64,000 bases of DNA. It comes from Catenaria anguillulae PL171. Its lineage: Eukaryota > Blastocladiomycota > Blastocladiomycetes > Blastocladiales > Catenariaceae. Positions 35,784 through 47,402 of this stretch are shown piece after piece. The translations under genes were made by a program, and so were the position numbers. The DNA is taken from positions 124,001 to 188,000 of the forward strand of contig MCFL01000018.1 in NCBI GenBank assembly GCA_002102555.1, written 5' to 3'. Within the stretch, counting starts at the first letter, position 1, and every line of letters starts with the position of its first letter. Below the pieces are notes generated by a model. It was not told the DNA's origin. It saw only the letters and a program-made list of their open reading frames with translations, and ran no database searches.

Positions 35784-36247
35784 TGTGGAGATTGAGATTG
35801 CGTTTGGTTGATTTCTCAGCGTTCAATGTCATGCATAGACTCTTTGGAATGCGACATCATAACTACATATGAGTTCCAAGCATTGACTCCTAAACAACGT
35901 TGCCGCGATCGGCAGCACGGAGCAGCCTGAAGTGATCGGCGTCCCGATCGCTGGCCCAATCGTCACGCGGAAATTGTCTGCAGCCGCGATGACGCGTTCT
36001 CAAAGGAGTCGCACAAAGAGGGATGAGGTAGAACCACCTCAACCGTCAGTCTTTTAGCATTGCTGCATACAAAATACATCTGATGCTGCTTCATTACAAT
36101 CCAATGCATTCTGCCTGACGGACCATCCGCTGTCCGCTGCTGCCTCGACCTTCGCTGCCCCATCCATTTATCGCACGTCGAAGTTCACCCCAATTCTCGT
36201 CAAGTCAGATCAGCCAAGCATTCGCAGCACAACTGCCACTTGCAACC
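35784..36247. promoter_or_regulatory. Divergent promoter region between TIM13 and the LMBR1-like gene
   Basis: The 464-bp region separates outward-reading genes. It holds an ATGCAT hexamer near 35830 and otherwise no recognisable promoter element, RNA gene or repeat. Confidence 0.3.
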
Positions 36248-37971
36248 ATGGTGGACATTGTCCTCATCATCACGTCTATCGTTTTTGCCATCTTGGTGGT
36301 ATTTGGCGCCATCTACTTTCTCGTCTACTTTCAACATCCCGACGACAAGTGGGTCGCTTGGCTACCAAAACTCATTGTCGTATGTGCGGTTCCCATACTT
36401 GCGAATCCGATCGGTGCCTACCCAAGCGCAAGCTCGCTGACGACGTGTTCTCCATGTCCTAGATCCTCGGTGTATCTATTTCCTGCTACAATATCTTTCT
36501 GCTCCCGCTCGATGTCGCAAATCAAGGAGGTCAATATGTTGCCAGGGGCGGCATCCCAATGTCCATAATCAATCTCGTGTTCTTCATCACGACGGTTGTC
36601 ATGGCGTCGGTCCTGGTTCCGTTCATCATGTTCTATTATGAGGGTGTAGATGACTCTGACAATGAAACAGATTCAACGTACGACCTTGGTGGACTGCACT
36701 GACATGCTTTGACTTGACTGATCACCTTTTTGACATGACATACAGAACCAACGGTGGGCAGCTCCTTTATGCCTTCACCTGGATCCTTCCAACGCTGGTG
36801 GTCATCGGAATCATCATCTTTTTGCTGTGGTGGTTCCTCGGATATGTCGAGATTCCGTTTGCCGAGCTCTCCTCAACACTCGTCCCTACCACCACGGTCG
36901 ACCTCTCATCATGCGTCAACAATGGCTGCACCATTGCCAGGAGCACTGAGCGGTTCCAAGTATCCATCCTTGTTGGCATTGTAGCCTTTGCCACGGTCGT
37001 TGGGTGGCTGCTCATGTCTGTGTTTGCCGGCGTTGGCCTGATTGCCTTCCCCTTTGACCTGCTCATGGAATTCAAGCACCGGCCCAAGCCCATCAAGGCC
37101 GACGTGTACCAGCACCGCAAGAAGATTATTGGCGAGCAAGCCGCTCTGCTCATGGAGGCCGCAAAGGAAATGGAGGAAGAAAAGAAGACGTTAGCCAAGG
37201 TGGCGAGATCCACCTTCAACAAAAAGGCTCGCTTGCTTCGCAAGCGCGAGGATGCATTCAAACGCGACGTGCTCTTGCTCGAGAGCCACTACCGCGCGCT
37301 CGAGGAGTCATACAAGAGTCCCGGTGTGCACATCCTGTGGGACTTGTTCAAGGCGCTTGTTGGATTTGTCGGCATTTTCATTTCCGGGTTCTGGATCTTG
37401 CACATTGGTCTGTTTATGGTGCCGCCAATTGTGGGCGGAATTCCAATCACGCCATTCTTGTCGGCCTTTTTTGTGTCGGTCAGCGACATTCCGTTCCTGG
37501 GCGTTGCCCTCTATGCGCTGTTTACCTTCTGGCTGCAGCTTTGTGTCATCAAGGGTACCACAAAGATGGGCATGCGCATCTTGTTCATCACGATTCACCC
37601 CATGAAGATTGGCGAGACCATGATGTCGTCGCTTGTGTTCAATGTCGGGTTGATTCTGTTTTCGAGTTTGGCTGTCGCCCAGTTTTCAACCATGGCGTTC
37701 CAGGACTATGCCCGGTACACCAGTTCTCAGAGTGCGTTATCAACTGCTTTTGCCCCACCGAACGGTAAGGTGGGAACTAACCTCCCCTCTCTCCCGCGCG
37801 TTGCCAGCCATTTTCGTACAAATGATTCGCAACCTCAAGGAGCTCCAGTATCTCTACAGCGTCCTCATCTTTGTCATTCTGGGCATGGCCTTCCTCACAC
37901 TCATTTACTTGCTCTACCGGCCGTACAAGAAGCAGCAGGCAAGTGGACAAATGATCAAGATCAAGTACTGA
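36248..37971 (+). CDS. LMBR1-family multi-pass membrane protein
   Basis: Exons 36248-36379, 36463-36677, 36746-37764 and 37808-37971 (donors GTATGT, GTACGA, GTAAGG); 509 aa in clean frame. The protein starts MVDIVLIITSIVFAILVVFG, a membrane segment with no cleavable signal, and has about nine membrane segments. The cytosolic loop after the fifth (PFDLLMEFKHRPKPIKADVY, with Lys/Glu-rich coiled-coil sequence following) is the LMBR1/LMBD1 hallmark; the last segments read FNVGLILFSSLAVAQFSTMA and LIYLLYRPYKKQQASGQ. The family includes lysosomal cobalamin exporter partner LMBD1 and lipocalin receptors; which role applies here is not visible. Confidence 0.85.
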
Positions 37972-38282
37972 ACTTGGTCGCGGAATGGCCAGACTCTTTG
38001 TGTTGTTGTTGCCGATATCTCGTGGTGTAGATGTTTTGTTCTCCTGCGCAATCAATCTTGTGTCATTCCTTGCCTTGATTTCGTTTGGTTTGACTATTGT
38101 TGTAATCGTTTGAATAGACCCAAAGCTCATTTCCCCTCTCTTCCCTGGGGCTGAGCATGATTCGGTTCGTGAACCAAATAGGATTGGCCAGAGTCGGCCC
38201 ACGCGCAAGTGAAGAGCGAGCCAAGGTGACAAGAGCGTGGATGAGAAAAGTGTATTGTGTCAATATCCGGACACCAAATGAT
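37972..38282. other. Convergent 3' region between the LMBR1-like gene and RBM42
   Basis: This 311-bp stretch contains both 3' ends. T-rich sequence on the plus strand near 38000-38110 fits mRNA ends. No gene is supported. Confidence 0.35.
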
Positions 38283-39366
38283 CTACTTGAAAATCTTGGC
38301 GAGCTTCTCCTTCTTCTTTTCAATATTGCGCTCCTGCCAGGTCGACTTGCGGAGCTTGACGGGCCGACTTCCGAGGTACTTGTCTGCAAGACAAACACAA
38401 ACACCATGAGTAAATTGCGAGAGACAAGGGGGGGGGGGGGGGAAGAAAAGATGGAACTAAACCACGTACTGTTGTACTCTTGAAAAGCCTTGACGAAATC
38501 CTCGCCATTCATAAAACTGACAAACCCGTAGCCCTTTGACTTGCCCGTGCGCTGATCCCGAACGACATGGGCCTTTTGAAACGAGGCATACTTGCCGAAG
38601 GCTTGCTCGAGGGTCTGCGTCATGACCTCGGGTCCGAGATCACCAACAAACAAACGGTAGTCGTCTATGATTGTATGGTGAAAGCGAGGGTTGTGTCAAC
38701 GCACAATGAATCAGAAGCGTGACATGGATGAGACGTACTATCGGGCCATTCAATGAGCGACTTGTCCTCCCAGACCTGGCCTGCGGCGTACCGGATCATG
38801 CGCTTCTTTTTCGCTTGTGGCTGGTCTTCTTCCTGTTCCTGGACCTTATCCTTGTCTGCTTTGCTCTTTTCCGAATCCGCCTTGCGCTTCTTTTTCCTTG
38901 TTGCCGACGCATCCACAGCAGGGGCATCTCCATTGGTGGTGGTGGCGGCGGCCTGAGCAGAATCCGTCCCACCTTGGGCGGTCGACGAAGAAGCAGCCGC
39001 TCCAGCGGCAGCAGACGGTGCGGAAGCTGTCGCGGCCGCCGTCTTGCTCTTCATGGCCGAAGCAGGCTTGCGTGTGATTTCCGACTTGAGAATGACCTGG
39101 TCAAGGTCGAGTGAAACAGGCGGTGCAGTTGCCGACGACGAGTGCGGGTCCGAGGCAGCAGCGACGGTGGTGGAAGCGCCGTAAGCAGCATAGTATTGGG
39201 CGGCGTAGGCAGCGTAGGCAGGGTCGGCCATCATTTGTGCATAGTAGGCAGCATAAGGGTCTGCAGCGGAGCCTTGTGCAGACGCAGGAGCAGGAGCGGT
39301 GGCAGCAGCCGGCAGCGGCGGGTAACCATGGTAGGGCGGGTAGGCGTTTGGGTAGTTTGAGGACAT
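38283..39366 (-). CDS. RBM42: RNA-binding protein RBM42 homologue
   Basis: Exons 38739-39366, 38470-38664 and 38283-38383; 307 aa, all phases fit. The N-terminus is Tyr/Ala/Pro-rich (MSSNYPNAYPPYHGYPPLPA), a Lys-rich acidic stretch follows, and the conserved block MIRYAAGQVWEDKSLIEWPD precedes a single RRM: YRLFVGDLGPEVMTQTLEQA (RNP2-type), KSKGYGFVSFMNGED (RNP1) and ending YLGSRPVKLRKSTWQERNIE. The order and the linker block are characteristic of RBM42, which binds hnRNP K and splicing components in animals and is conserved in fungi. A run of about 12 G lies in the second intron at 38430-38441. Confidence 0.9.
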
Positions 39367-39504
39367 TGATGCAGAGTAGAGGGATGGGCAAGTGTGTTGC
39401 TGCGGGTTATCGCTGGGTCATTGAGAAAAGTGAGCGAGATGCCTTGATTAATTGTACACAATGTTGAATTCATTTGGCGGCTGCTGAGATTGTTAAATGT
39501 TATT

Positions 39505-39541
39505 CACACCCGTTTTCGCCGACCTTTCGTGACTGGTCATG
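39505..39541 (+). repeat. Left terminal inverted repeat of the transposon
   Basis: Reads CACACCCGTTTTCGCCGACC, then TTTCGTGACTGGTCATG. It matches the minus strand of 47827-47864 at about 33 of 37 positions with one single-base gap. Confidence 0.85.
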
Positions 39542-39790
39542 ACCTGACCGGTCTGACCACCGCTTGTGTGGGCAAGTTGGTAGGGAATTTTCCGGGAGCT
39601 GGCTGGTCATCAGTCCCGATTTCCAACCAGTTCTGTGGCTGACCATTCCCCATCAAATACCCAATCAGTACCTTAACCCGAGCCGGCCCATTCCCAGCGC
39701 TGTCCCCGCCGCACACTAGTGTTTGGACTGCCCTGTGACCAGTTGGTGGACCATGGGCAGACCATGCTTTCACCGTCTCACATGCCACTC
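39530..39790. repeat. Left subterminal GGTCA/TGACC motif cluster
   Basis: At least seven GGTCA or TGACC pentamers occur here in both orientations, plus near-matches such as GGACCA and AGACCA. CACTA elements carry subterminal motif clusters that bind their second protein (TnpA in En/Spm), so this is a candidate binding region. The count is by eye. Confidence 0.7.
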
Positions 39791-39791
39791 G

Positions 39792-39824
<33 letters not shown>
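39792..39824 (+). repeat. Poly(A) run of 33 bases
   Basis: An uninterrupted run of A follows CATGCCACTCG, inside the transposon near its left end. On the minus strand it is a T33 run just after a possible stop codon. It could be an inserted cDNA tail, a microsatellite, or a length that is wrong in the assembly. Confidence 0.95.
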
Positions 39825-39826
<2 letters not shown>

Positions 39827-41551
39827 AAAATTCATAGCCGTTTACGTTTATTGACGATTTGATGGTCTCAACACTGCTCAACACAGAAACACCCGATGCA
39901 GAAACCAGCACAACACCTCGTCCAAAGCACTTGGCAACTGACCGAAACGGCCCGCATTCCACACACTTGAGAAAACTGGAAAACTGGAAGGCGAAGGCGG
40001 CGTTGTCAGCCATTGATTGGTTGATTGTGAGGAAGCTGTGCGAAAAAGCGTACCAAATGGATAAAGTACCCCAGCCGCCATTACAACTGTTCGGCAAAAA
40101 AAATATCAGTATATGTATGTCCTCCCAAGCGAGACGGTGATGTGGATGACGTACAGTGCGAGTTTGGTTGAGGGAACGTGCACCCTGGGATTCCGTTCTG
40201 AAGTGTAGACAAGAGACTGATGCATGTGAGCAATCGCAGAGAAATGACGACAGGACGCAACGAAAGAAAGGGCGGACAGTGAGTGAGCCTGGGGGGGGGG
40301 GCTGCCGACCAGTCGCGCCAATGACAAAGCTGTTGGGTTTGGTTGGAGGGTGGTCAATGGCGGTTTCGGATGGCAATTCTGAGGCAGGCACTGATGGATG
40401 TTAGCATGCCATCCGATAGAAAATGACAATGGACATGAATTCCGCCCACGAGACAGTACCGAAAGGCTCCAAAGCGCGGAGGTAATCGGTTGAAAGAAAG
40501 ATCCGTGATGGCGTCGGTCAAACTCGGGCCTCTCGCAACAGGGCACCTCTCGACGACGACATGTTCAACGAGGGGTATGCAAGGACGTAGGCTTGAGAGT
40601 CCAGCTTGGGGTAAGCGCTCATCGGTCGAGCACGAGTCTACACTTGGCAGGGCGCCATGGTCGGGTGCAGGGTGTTCAGCGTTAGGTCGAAGAAGTCACA
40701 AGCTTGTCACCGAAAGAGAGACTGGTCCAGGCCGATGGCAGTCTTTTGAAAGAGTGACCTTCACGATGACATCGGACGTTTGTTTTGGTCCTGCACGTGA
40801 CCTTTGCTGTCAAGGTTGCTCCAATAGCTCCGGTTTCTGCCACATTCCCAAGAGTTCCGTCCGTTTCCATTGATCAGCATCGTGCACTCTTGTTTCCGCT
40901 CCTGTCTCACCTTTCGTTTCCAGCGTCGACATGTCGTTCGCCACATCATGCTCTTCATGCACTCATGCACCATTTCCAAACATTCATTTCACTCACGCTC
41001 TTGCAAGCTCGAGTTCAAGTCCAAGTACCTGTTTCCTTATTCACGTTGTTCGTTTCCAAGTCATTTGTCAAGTCAGAGTCGCCGCCGCCTAGGATCAGCT
41101 CAACTCCAGTCCAAGTTGCTACCGCCAAAGCTCTACTCCCTCGCTCAAGCCGCCAAGTTGCTCGTCAAGCTCCAAGGTCTCGCCTTGCTCGCTCTTTTGC
41201 ACTTTCCTCACTGTTTTGTAAAACCCTGACTGGACTCGTTTCCCTTGTCTCTTTTGTGTTGAACATCCAGTTGCTCGCTCCTCTCTCGCTCTCTTGCTTG
41301 TTCTTCATTGCCAACGATCCACGCCTCGTTTGTGTCCGTCTTGTATCGTCAAGCTTATCGAAATAGAACAATCTTTGCTCGTTCGAGTTGTTTCTATCCA
41401 TTGAGTATTAATATCATTGCTCTGATCATGCCACACAACACAACGCGTCTCAGTGCATCTCCCACGGACCCGCGACTTGCGAACATGGGCAAAAAGACGA
41501 ATTGTGATGTATATAAATGGGCAAAAGACACATAGACAGAAAGAAATAACA
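39825..41551. other. Transposon interior with unresolved coding hints
   Basis: On the minus strand between 40690 and 39832 there are several stretches of protein-like sequence (for example FGAFRYCLVGGIHVHC and STDYLRALEPFGTVSWAEF in overlapping frames, and MADNAAFAFQFSSFLKCVEC ending NVNGYEF) bounded by plausible splice sites, but I cannot chain them into one frame. This may be a third, decayed or multi-exon transposon gene. On the plus strand 40785-41366 is an open frame of 193 codons dominated by Ser, Leu and Lys; TCAAG-type base repetition rather than a domain explains it. Nothing else is supported. Confidence 0.3.
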
Positions 41552-42740
41552 TCAAACTCCGCCCATGTCGCCCCAAACTGAATCTGGGGCCGGGGGAGGG
41601 GGGGTAGGCAAAGGAGTAGGGACATCTTGCAAGAGATACTCTTCAGTGTCAGAATCAATTATGGCCTGGCGCGAAGAATGAACCTGAACCCATTCTTGGA
41701 ATGATATCATTGCTGTAAAGAAATCACCCTTGTCGGCCAAGATCGTGAGCACCTTGTGCATGGCCTTTGCTGACGCCTCAGACGCGGGTTGGAAGCGAGA
41801 ACCTTGGAGCATGGTCATGAGGGTAGTGACGTTGGAAAGCTGATCAAGATTGCTCGCACTTGACTTTGCGATTTCGACCCGAATGAGGGTCATGATGTCG
41901 CGCATCCAGCGCTGACACGATAGTGAACGTAAGTCGGCGAAGATGGAAAGTGGGGGTGCAGAATGGAACATACAAATCCCGAAAAGCGGAAGCGGGTTGG
42001 TACATCGTTGACTTGTTCGAGGGTGAACGATTGCTTTGTGACTGCATTAATCAGGGAAAGCTGCGGGAAAGGGGTTTTCTGGGGAAGTGGGCCACAGAGG
42101 TTCGTCTTCCACCGCTTGCGATACTTGGTACCAGATGCCTTGAAAACTGTGGCCATCGCCAAATGAACATTGTTCTGGGTGCTTGAGCGGTAGCGATTGA
42201 GCTCATCAGACACGGAGGCAAGACCACGAAGGAAGGCCTGTCGCCAATCAACGAGGTGGGAATGAGGAAATGGGTCGAGTGTGCAACATGGCAATGAATG
42301 TATCTGAAGGAGCGTACAAGAACGAGGGTGGGATCAGGTTTCGGGCCAAGGGGAAAGGAATCTGACGAGCACATTCCTTTGATCACAATCCTGTCAATTT
42401 CGGCCATCAATTCGAGCGAAAGGTCTGGGGAAAGAACGGTGGGGGTTGTGATGGGGGGAAAGACGAGAGCGTGAAGCAGCTGCGCGGAAAACCATGGTAG
42501 AACGGGAAGCATCAAAACCAGCATAAATGTGTAGCACGGAAGCACAATTGCACATACCCTGTAGATGCCGTAGAGGCGGCGGGAGTCTTGAAGAGAAGAA
42601 AACTGATCGTGAGACAGCAGAATCCGCAACCCTTCAAGTGTTTGTGGGTTGGCTGCAGTCTGAGTCTGAGGAGCAGGAGATGCAGTGCCACCTGGGTTCT
42701 GTGGTTGCAGTCCACTTTGGTGCGAGCCGCTCGATGCCAT
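41552..42740 (-). CDS. Transposon-encoded accessory protein of unknown function
   Basis: Four exons, 42558-42740, 42318-42479, 41974-42237 and 41552-41911, all joined in phase 0 with GT-AG introns (donors GTATGT, GTACGC, GTATGT). The 322-aa product starts MASSGSHQSGLQPQNPGGTA and has helical middle regions: SLELMAEIDRIVIKGMCSSD, then a Lys/Arg-rich stretch (ATVFKASGTKYRKRWKTNLC) and SFTLEQVNDVPTRFRFSGFR. The C-terminus is Pro-rich and ends SVWGDMGGV. I know no family for it. Its position inside the element, head-to-head with the transposase and 390 bp away, its intact frame, and the GGTCA clusters at the ends suggest a TnpA-like DNA-binding helper; this is inference. Confidence 0.75.
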
Positions 42741-43130
42741 GGTTAACAGTTGGAATCAATAGGAACTGATGACTGTGATCTGTGATCAAGACAGGGACAG
42801 CTGATGCCTATAGTTCCAATCCAGTCAGGGCAGCTGCCAGACGCTTGTTGTATGGTCGGCACACCAGTGCAACACCGTCAAGGTATTCAATTCAAGACAT
42901 TCAAGTTGTTTTTGAATGTCACATGATGGTTGCAACGGACGCTGGCTGACTGTCGACCCTGGCCAGTGCTGCTCAGTGTGTCGGCAGGACACGCACAGGT
43001 GTGAGATGCCGACGCGTCTGACACCAGCCCAAAAACGTGAGACAACGTGAGGCATGGCTGACCAAGGCCAAGGCTAGTTGGGCCGGTTGCATGTGGTGGG
43101 AACAGACTGAAAGCATGATGAGAGCATCAT
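42741..43130. promoter_or_regulatory. Divergent promoter region of the transposon
   Basis: The accessory gene (minus) and transposase (plus) are read outward from this 390-bp region, which should carry both promoters. The first 50 bp are rich in GATC/TGATC-like repeats (ACTGTGATCTGTGATCAAG near 42770-42789), a possible protein-binding site. No TATA box is seen. Confidence 0.45.
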
Positions 43131-46100
43131 ATGATAGCGGGTAGCTTCTCCAAATCCACAAGCAACACATATTACGCCATGAAAGACTTGTACTCATATT
43201 CGTGTGACACATGTGGGAACACATTCGAATACGAGTCGACATGCAAGAACCATTCAAAGACATGCAAAAAGAAGCACAAGAAGCGCAAGCAGTCGCAAGC
43301 TGTCGACAACGCTCTACCCACTCCCACTCCGCCCGCTTCCGAATCTACATCCGCTCTCTTGGCTTTCACGTTCGGCAACGAGTTTGGTCAATCATCACAT
43401 GGCCTCGTCGATTCGCCAACCATTGGCGATACATCGGACCCGTTGCCGGGCCAGGAATCAATGTCCTCATCGCTGGCCGAACCTGGTATTACATCTTTGC
43501 CAAATGTTCCCACTCCATCGCCTGATTCGGTCGAGCCATGGGAGCACGACTCTGATGCAGGCAGTGTGCTGTCAAGTCCACTCTCTGACTCTGAATACGA
43601 ATCTGACTTGGATTCGCCGCCCAGTGACATTGACGTCGATTCGAATGATGGCGACAATACCAACAACAATGATATGGATGTGGACGGTGGCACCAAGAGC
43701 GACGATTCGGATCCCAGCGGCGCAGCCACCGATATGGACAACCTGGGCCGTGCGCTCAATTTGGTTGCGCAGCTCATGCAGGCGGACCCTTCCTACCATG
43801 CAGGTCGCGTGCTGCCTTTGAATCTTGACCGCAATGGGGCGGTCGCAGGCGGCGGTGGCGGCGGGGAAAACAATGGGAATGGAGGCGAGTTGGATGACCC
43901 TCGTGAGTATGCTGAGTTGCGAGGTGTGGCTGGGGATGGTCGAGCCAATGGCCAGCAGGGCGGCGGAGGCGGTGGGGGCGATGGAGGCGGCGGTGGAGGC
44001 GGCGGCGGCGGAGGCGGTGGGGGCGATGGAGGCGGCGGTGGGGGCGGTGGGGGTGATGGAGGCGGCGGTGGAGGCGGGCCAGGTGCAGCTGGTGGTGATG
44101 GCAACGGGCGGCCATGGTATTATCCATACCCAAACAAGCAGACGGCACTTCTGGACGTATTCTTTCGGTCTGGTCGACACCACATGGTCCGTCATTGCCT
44201 GTATCACATTCAACGGACTCCACTCACTGTTTTCCTCGTCACATGTATTGCATGCATTGTTATTCCCTTTGCAACAGACAGTTGAAGTATTCAAGAATCT
44301 CCACAAAATGCTCGAGCTTATGGGTGTGCGAGACTTGCCCAGCGTGTCCAAGTTTCTCAAGCGCGACGTCTATGTTGAGCCCATTCCCATTGATATTCCA
44401 CTCTCTGTGGTATGCTGAGCCATTCCTCCTCAATGTCTTCATTCAAACTGACTCAGTTGCAACATGGTCTGTATGCCGTAGTACACCTTCCAGGTTGGTA
44501 ATAAAACCGAAGTCCTCAATCTTCCGAGCATTCCTGCTCTCATCCGAGTCCTCTTCTCCAACCCGCTCTTTGCTGAGAACCTCATCCGTTATCCCCGCGA
44601 GATTGCCCACGATGTGCCGATTCGCCACCTCATGGAAGCTGAACGTGTACGCGATTCACCAATGTTCTCAACGCCGATGGCTCAGGTTCCAGGCGTGGGC
44701 GGCCAACCACCTGTCACCGTCTTCGTGCATGATTATGTCCGCACCCGCCATCCCGACGCACCGCTCGCCAAAGTTGCCTCGCTGTACTATCAACGCGAAG
44801 AGGGAGACGGCGTCAATCCACCGCTTGATCGCTTGTATGCGAAAGTCGTTCCATACACCGAAGTTGAGGCCGCCGGCGGCGGAGACGCCGCTGCTGGACC
44901 CGTCGTCGCCCATCTTGTGTACAATGGCGACGACGTGCGGATCCCTATCATGGAAGTGACCCACCACATTCCCAACGAGCAAGTTCGCATTGTTGGTGTC
45001 GAGGTGCTGCCCAATCTCAACATTCTTGGTCCGCTCCTACCTGGTGCCGCTGCGCCTGCAGGAGTGTTTGCAATTGGCGACATGCCGATTTGGCTGAGAC
45101 CCGAGGTGGAGGTGATTATCAACACTCGTGATGCTTTCCGTGCACGAGCCGGCGGGCGGCGGGTCGTTTCTTTGCCGCTGTTTCTGTTTGGAGACGATTT
45201 CGGCCGCCGCACTCGGTCATTTGGGCCTAATTACAAATGGGAAATGTCGTTTGGTGCGCGCATCTGTCCATCTGCCCGTCCATTTGCCAGAACAGCACTG
45301 ACTCCTGTCTGCCCTTAGCCTCTCTCCCAAACGTGTTGCGCCCTTTCTTCGCTCAATTTCTGGCCACGTCCAAGTTTCTTCATGCCACGACGATGGGCGA
45401 GGCCATTTGCGATGTCATTCGCGACACACTGCAAGAAGGGATTATCGTTTACGACGCCTTTTTGGGTGAGGAGGTCATGGTGTTTGAATCCATTATTGCC
45501 ATCAAAGCCGACAATCCAATGCACACCGCTTTGTGTGGCGGTCTGATTGGTGGTGGGCGTCAAAACCTTTGCCGAGTGTGTGAGGTACATGCTCAAATCG
45601 TAGTCATTCAGCTGGAAGTCGCATTTTCTCAACCATGCACTCCCTCTTTTCGCAGGCAAACTACACAGTCGCAGATTCCGTCGCTCGGTACCGTACTCGC
45701 GAACAGACGCTCGAAAACCGCGCAGACCTACTGCATTCGCGATACTACATGTTTGGCCGTCCACTTTTTGACCCACACAAGTGCGTGCTCCCTCCATGAA
45801 CCCTACCCGTCGTTTGCTCACCTCATGGTATCACAATTTTTGCAGAGACACGCCCATTGAAATCCTGCACACCGTCCTCCTCGGAATCGTCAAAGACACA
45901 GCAAAATTGGCTTTCGCAGGCCACTCCGAAGACAACATTGCCCGGCTCCACGCATTCCTCCAGTCGCACGATTACTACGCCTACTCTCGCCGCATCCAAG
46001 CTAACCCAAAATACGTCAAGTCGCACCTTGGTCGCGATTTCAGATACTTGGCTCAATTGCTCCCATTCTGCCTCGCGATCCTTGCCATTGAAGGCGTGGT

Positions 46101-47402
46101 CCCACAGCACATTTGGGACTTGACCTTGCACGTTTGCCATGTACGCTCACCCTCCCTCACACACTCATGGCATCATGGTTTAACGGTATCAGCCAAACCA
46201 GGTCGCACGCATGATGTATGCAGATGAGTACATTTCTGGCGACGAGGCGGAATTGGCCGATGGCTGCCGCAAGTTGCTCAAGTTCATTGTCGATTCGGAC
46301 GTTGCCGAGATCAAGAATCTTCGATTGAAGCCAAAGTTCCACATTCTCATGCATGCCGACATGTTTCAAAAGGGGCTGGGCCCGCTCAAGCACATTGCCA
46401 CGGAAACCGAAGAATCCCGCGTTGGTGAAACCAAGCGCGACGTGGGAAACACCAACCGACATGCGACCGGCATGGACGTCATCAAGAATCGCATATGGCG
46501 CTTCACCTTGTTTAATCTCGTTTCCGGGTGCCGTGGTGCGGACGGCCTCCCAATTGCCGGTGCCGGGTTGCTTGCGCTGTTTGACCAACATCCTCGGATC
46601 AGGGACATGATTGACATGAGCATCGTGGATCGGTTGGGGAAGCGCGAGAACGGTGACTTCCGAAATGCAATCGTTGGCGAGCGCTCGCACAAGCCAATTC
46701 CGCACGGGCCTGGGCTGGCGGCGCAGCTCGCCCATGATTTCCTCCAAGCACTGGTACGCATCACTTGGACGCTTCAATGGTGCCATGCGCTCATTCTGGC
46801 GCCTGAATTCTGTTTCATTTTCGCAGCCCGCAGTCCATCAAGGGTTGAGCTGGCATGTGTACCAGGGCGTTTGCTTCAACGACAAAATTGTCAAGGTCGG
46901 CGGATACTTTTTGTATCAAGAAGACGACGGCTTGACGGTATTTTCCCACAACCATTTTCGCCCACTCATAGTCCCCATGCTCACTATCACGTCCACCCCA
47001 TGTCAATTCGCATAGAACATTGGACAACTCCTTGGTGCCCTTCGGCCTGCAAACGAGCTTGAGCGCGCAAACGTCGGCCAGTACTGCATATTGAAACCGT
47101 TGGTCGAACTGGATGTCCACGACGACCCTCGGTTTGCACGACTTGGTACCCGGTTTGAGCACGACGAAGCAGCGGATCTTGTTGCGCGCCGACCAGCGCA
47201 GCTGTTGGATCTCCCCGACATGGTCCACGCATGCTGGGAAATGGGGTGCACAAGTCAAGTGCTGCGGAACGTGCCCCAGGTGCGTGAGCGGCGGCAAGTC
47301 ATTGGCGACGTGGAGAAGTGGGTTCACGTACACGAAACAGACGAAGGCGGGTCTGTGTACATTGACAATCCATGGCGGCATGGCGGGAGCCAGACGGGGT
47401 GA
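43131..47402 (+). CDS. Plavaka/CACTA-like transposase, nine exons
   Basis: Exons 43131-44186, 44278-44409, 44494-45253, 45319-45584, 45656-45780, 45846-46140, 46202-46753, 46827-46937 and 47016-47402 total 1,228 codons with no break. Near the N-terminus is a C2HC-type zinc finger (CDTCGNTFEYESTCKNH then TC). Acidic and Gly-rich regions follow (Gly/Asp tract, residues about 277-322). Plavaka landmarks come next: PWYYPYPNKQTALLDVFFRS, NPLFAENLIRYPRE, EEGDGVNPPLDRLYAKVV, MYDAYL-like IIVYDAFLGEEVMVFESIIA, CRVCE, KDTPIEILHTVLLGIVKD, HLGRDFRYLAQLLPFCLAIL, LRLKPKFHILMHADM and ATETEESRVGETKRDVGNTN. The catalytic acid triad of this family cannot be assigned by eye. Start could also be the ATG at 43179. 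Confidence 0.88.
43961..44096 (+). repeat. Gly-codon repeat tract in the transposase
   Basis: GGC/GGA/GGT codons with scattered GAT run for about 45 codons, giving Gly-rich sequence with single Asp residues at intervals. It lies between the acidic linker and the PWYYPYPNK block. Such a tract is prone to slippage and to assembly error. Confidence 0.9.

Noticed and set aside
38430-38441. The G run in the RBM42 intron as a quadruplex or regulatory site.
   Set aside because: A single homopolymer in an intron gives no evidence for function and its length is likely unreliable in the assembly.
39505-39824. A SINE-like retroelement ending in a poly(A) tail.
   Set aside because: The same starting sequence recurs in inverted orientation at 47864 around a transposase gene, which is explained better by a DNA transposon end. 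The poly(A) run is then a separate feature.
40785-41366. A plus-strand frame of 193 codons inside the transposon.
   Set aside because: Its composition is dominated by repeated TCAAG-like bases, and it has no domain or neighbouring exon.
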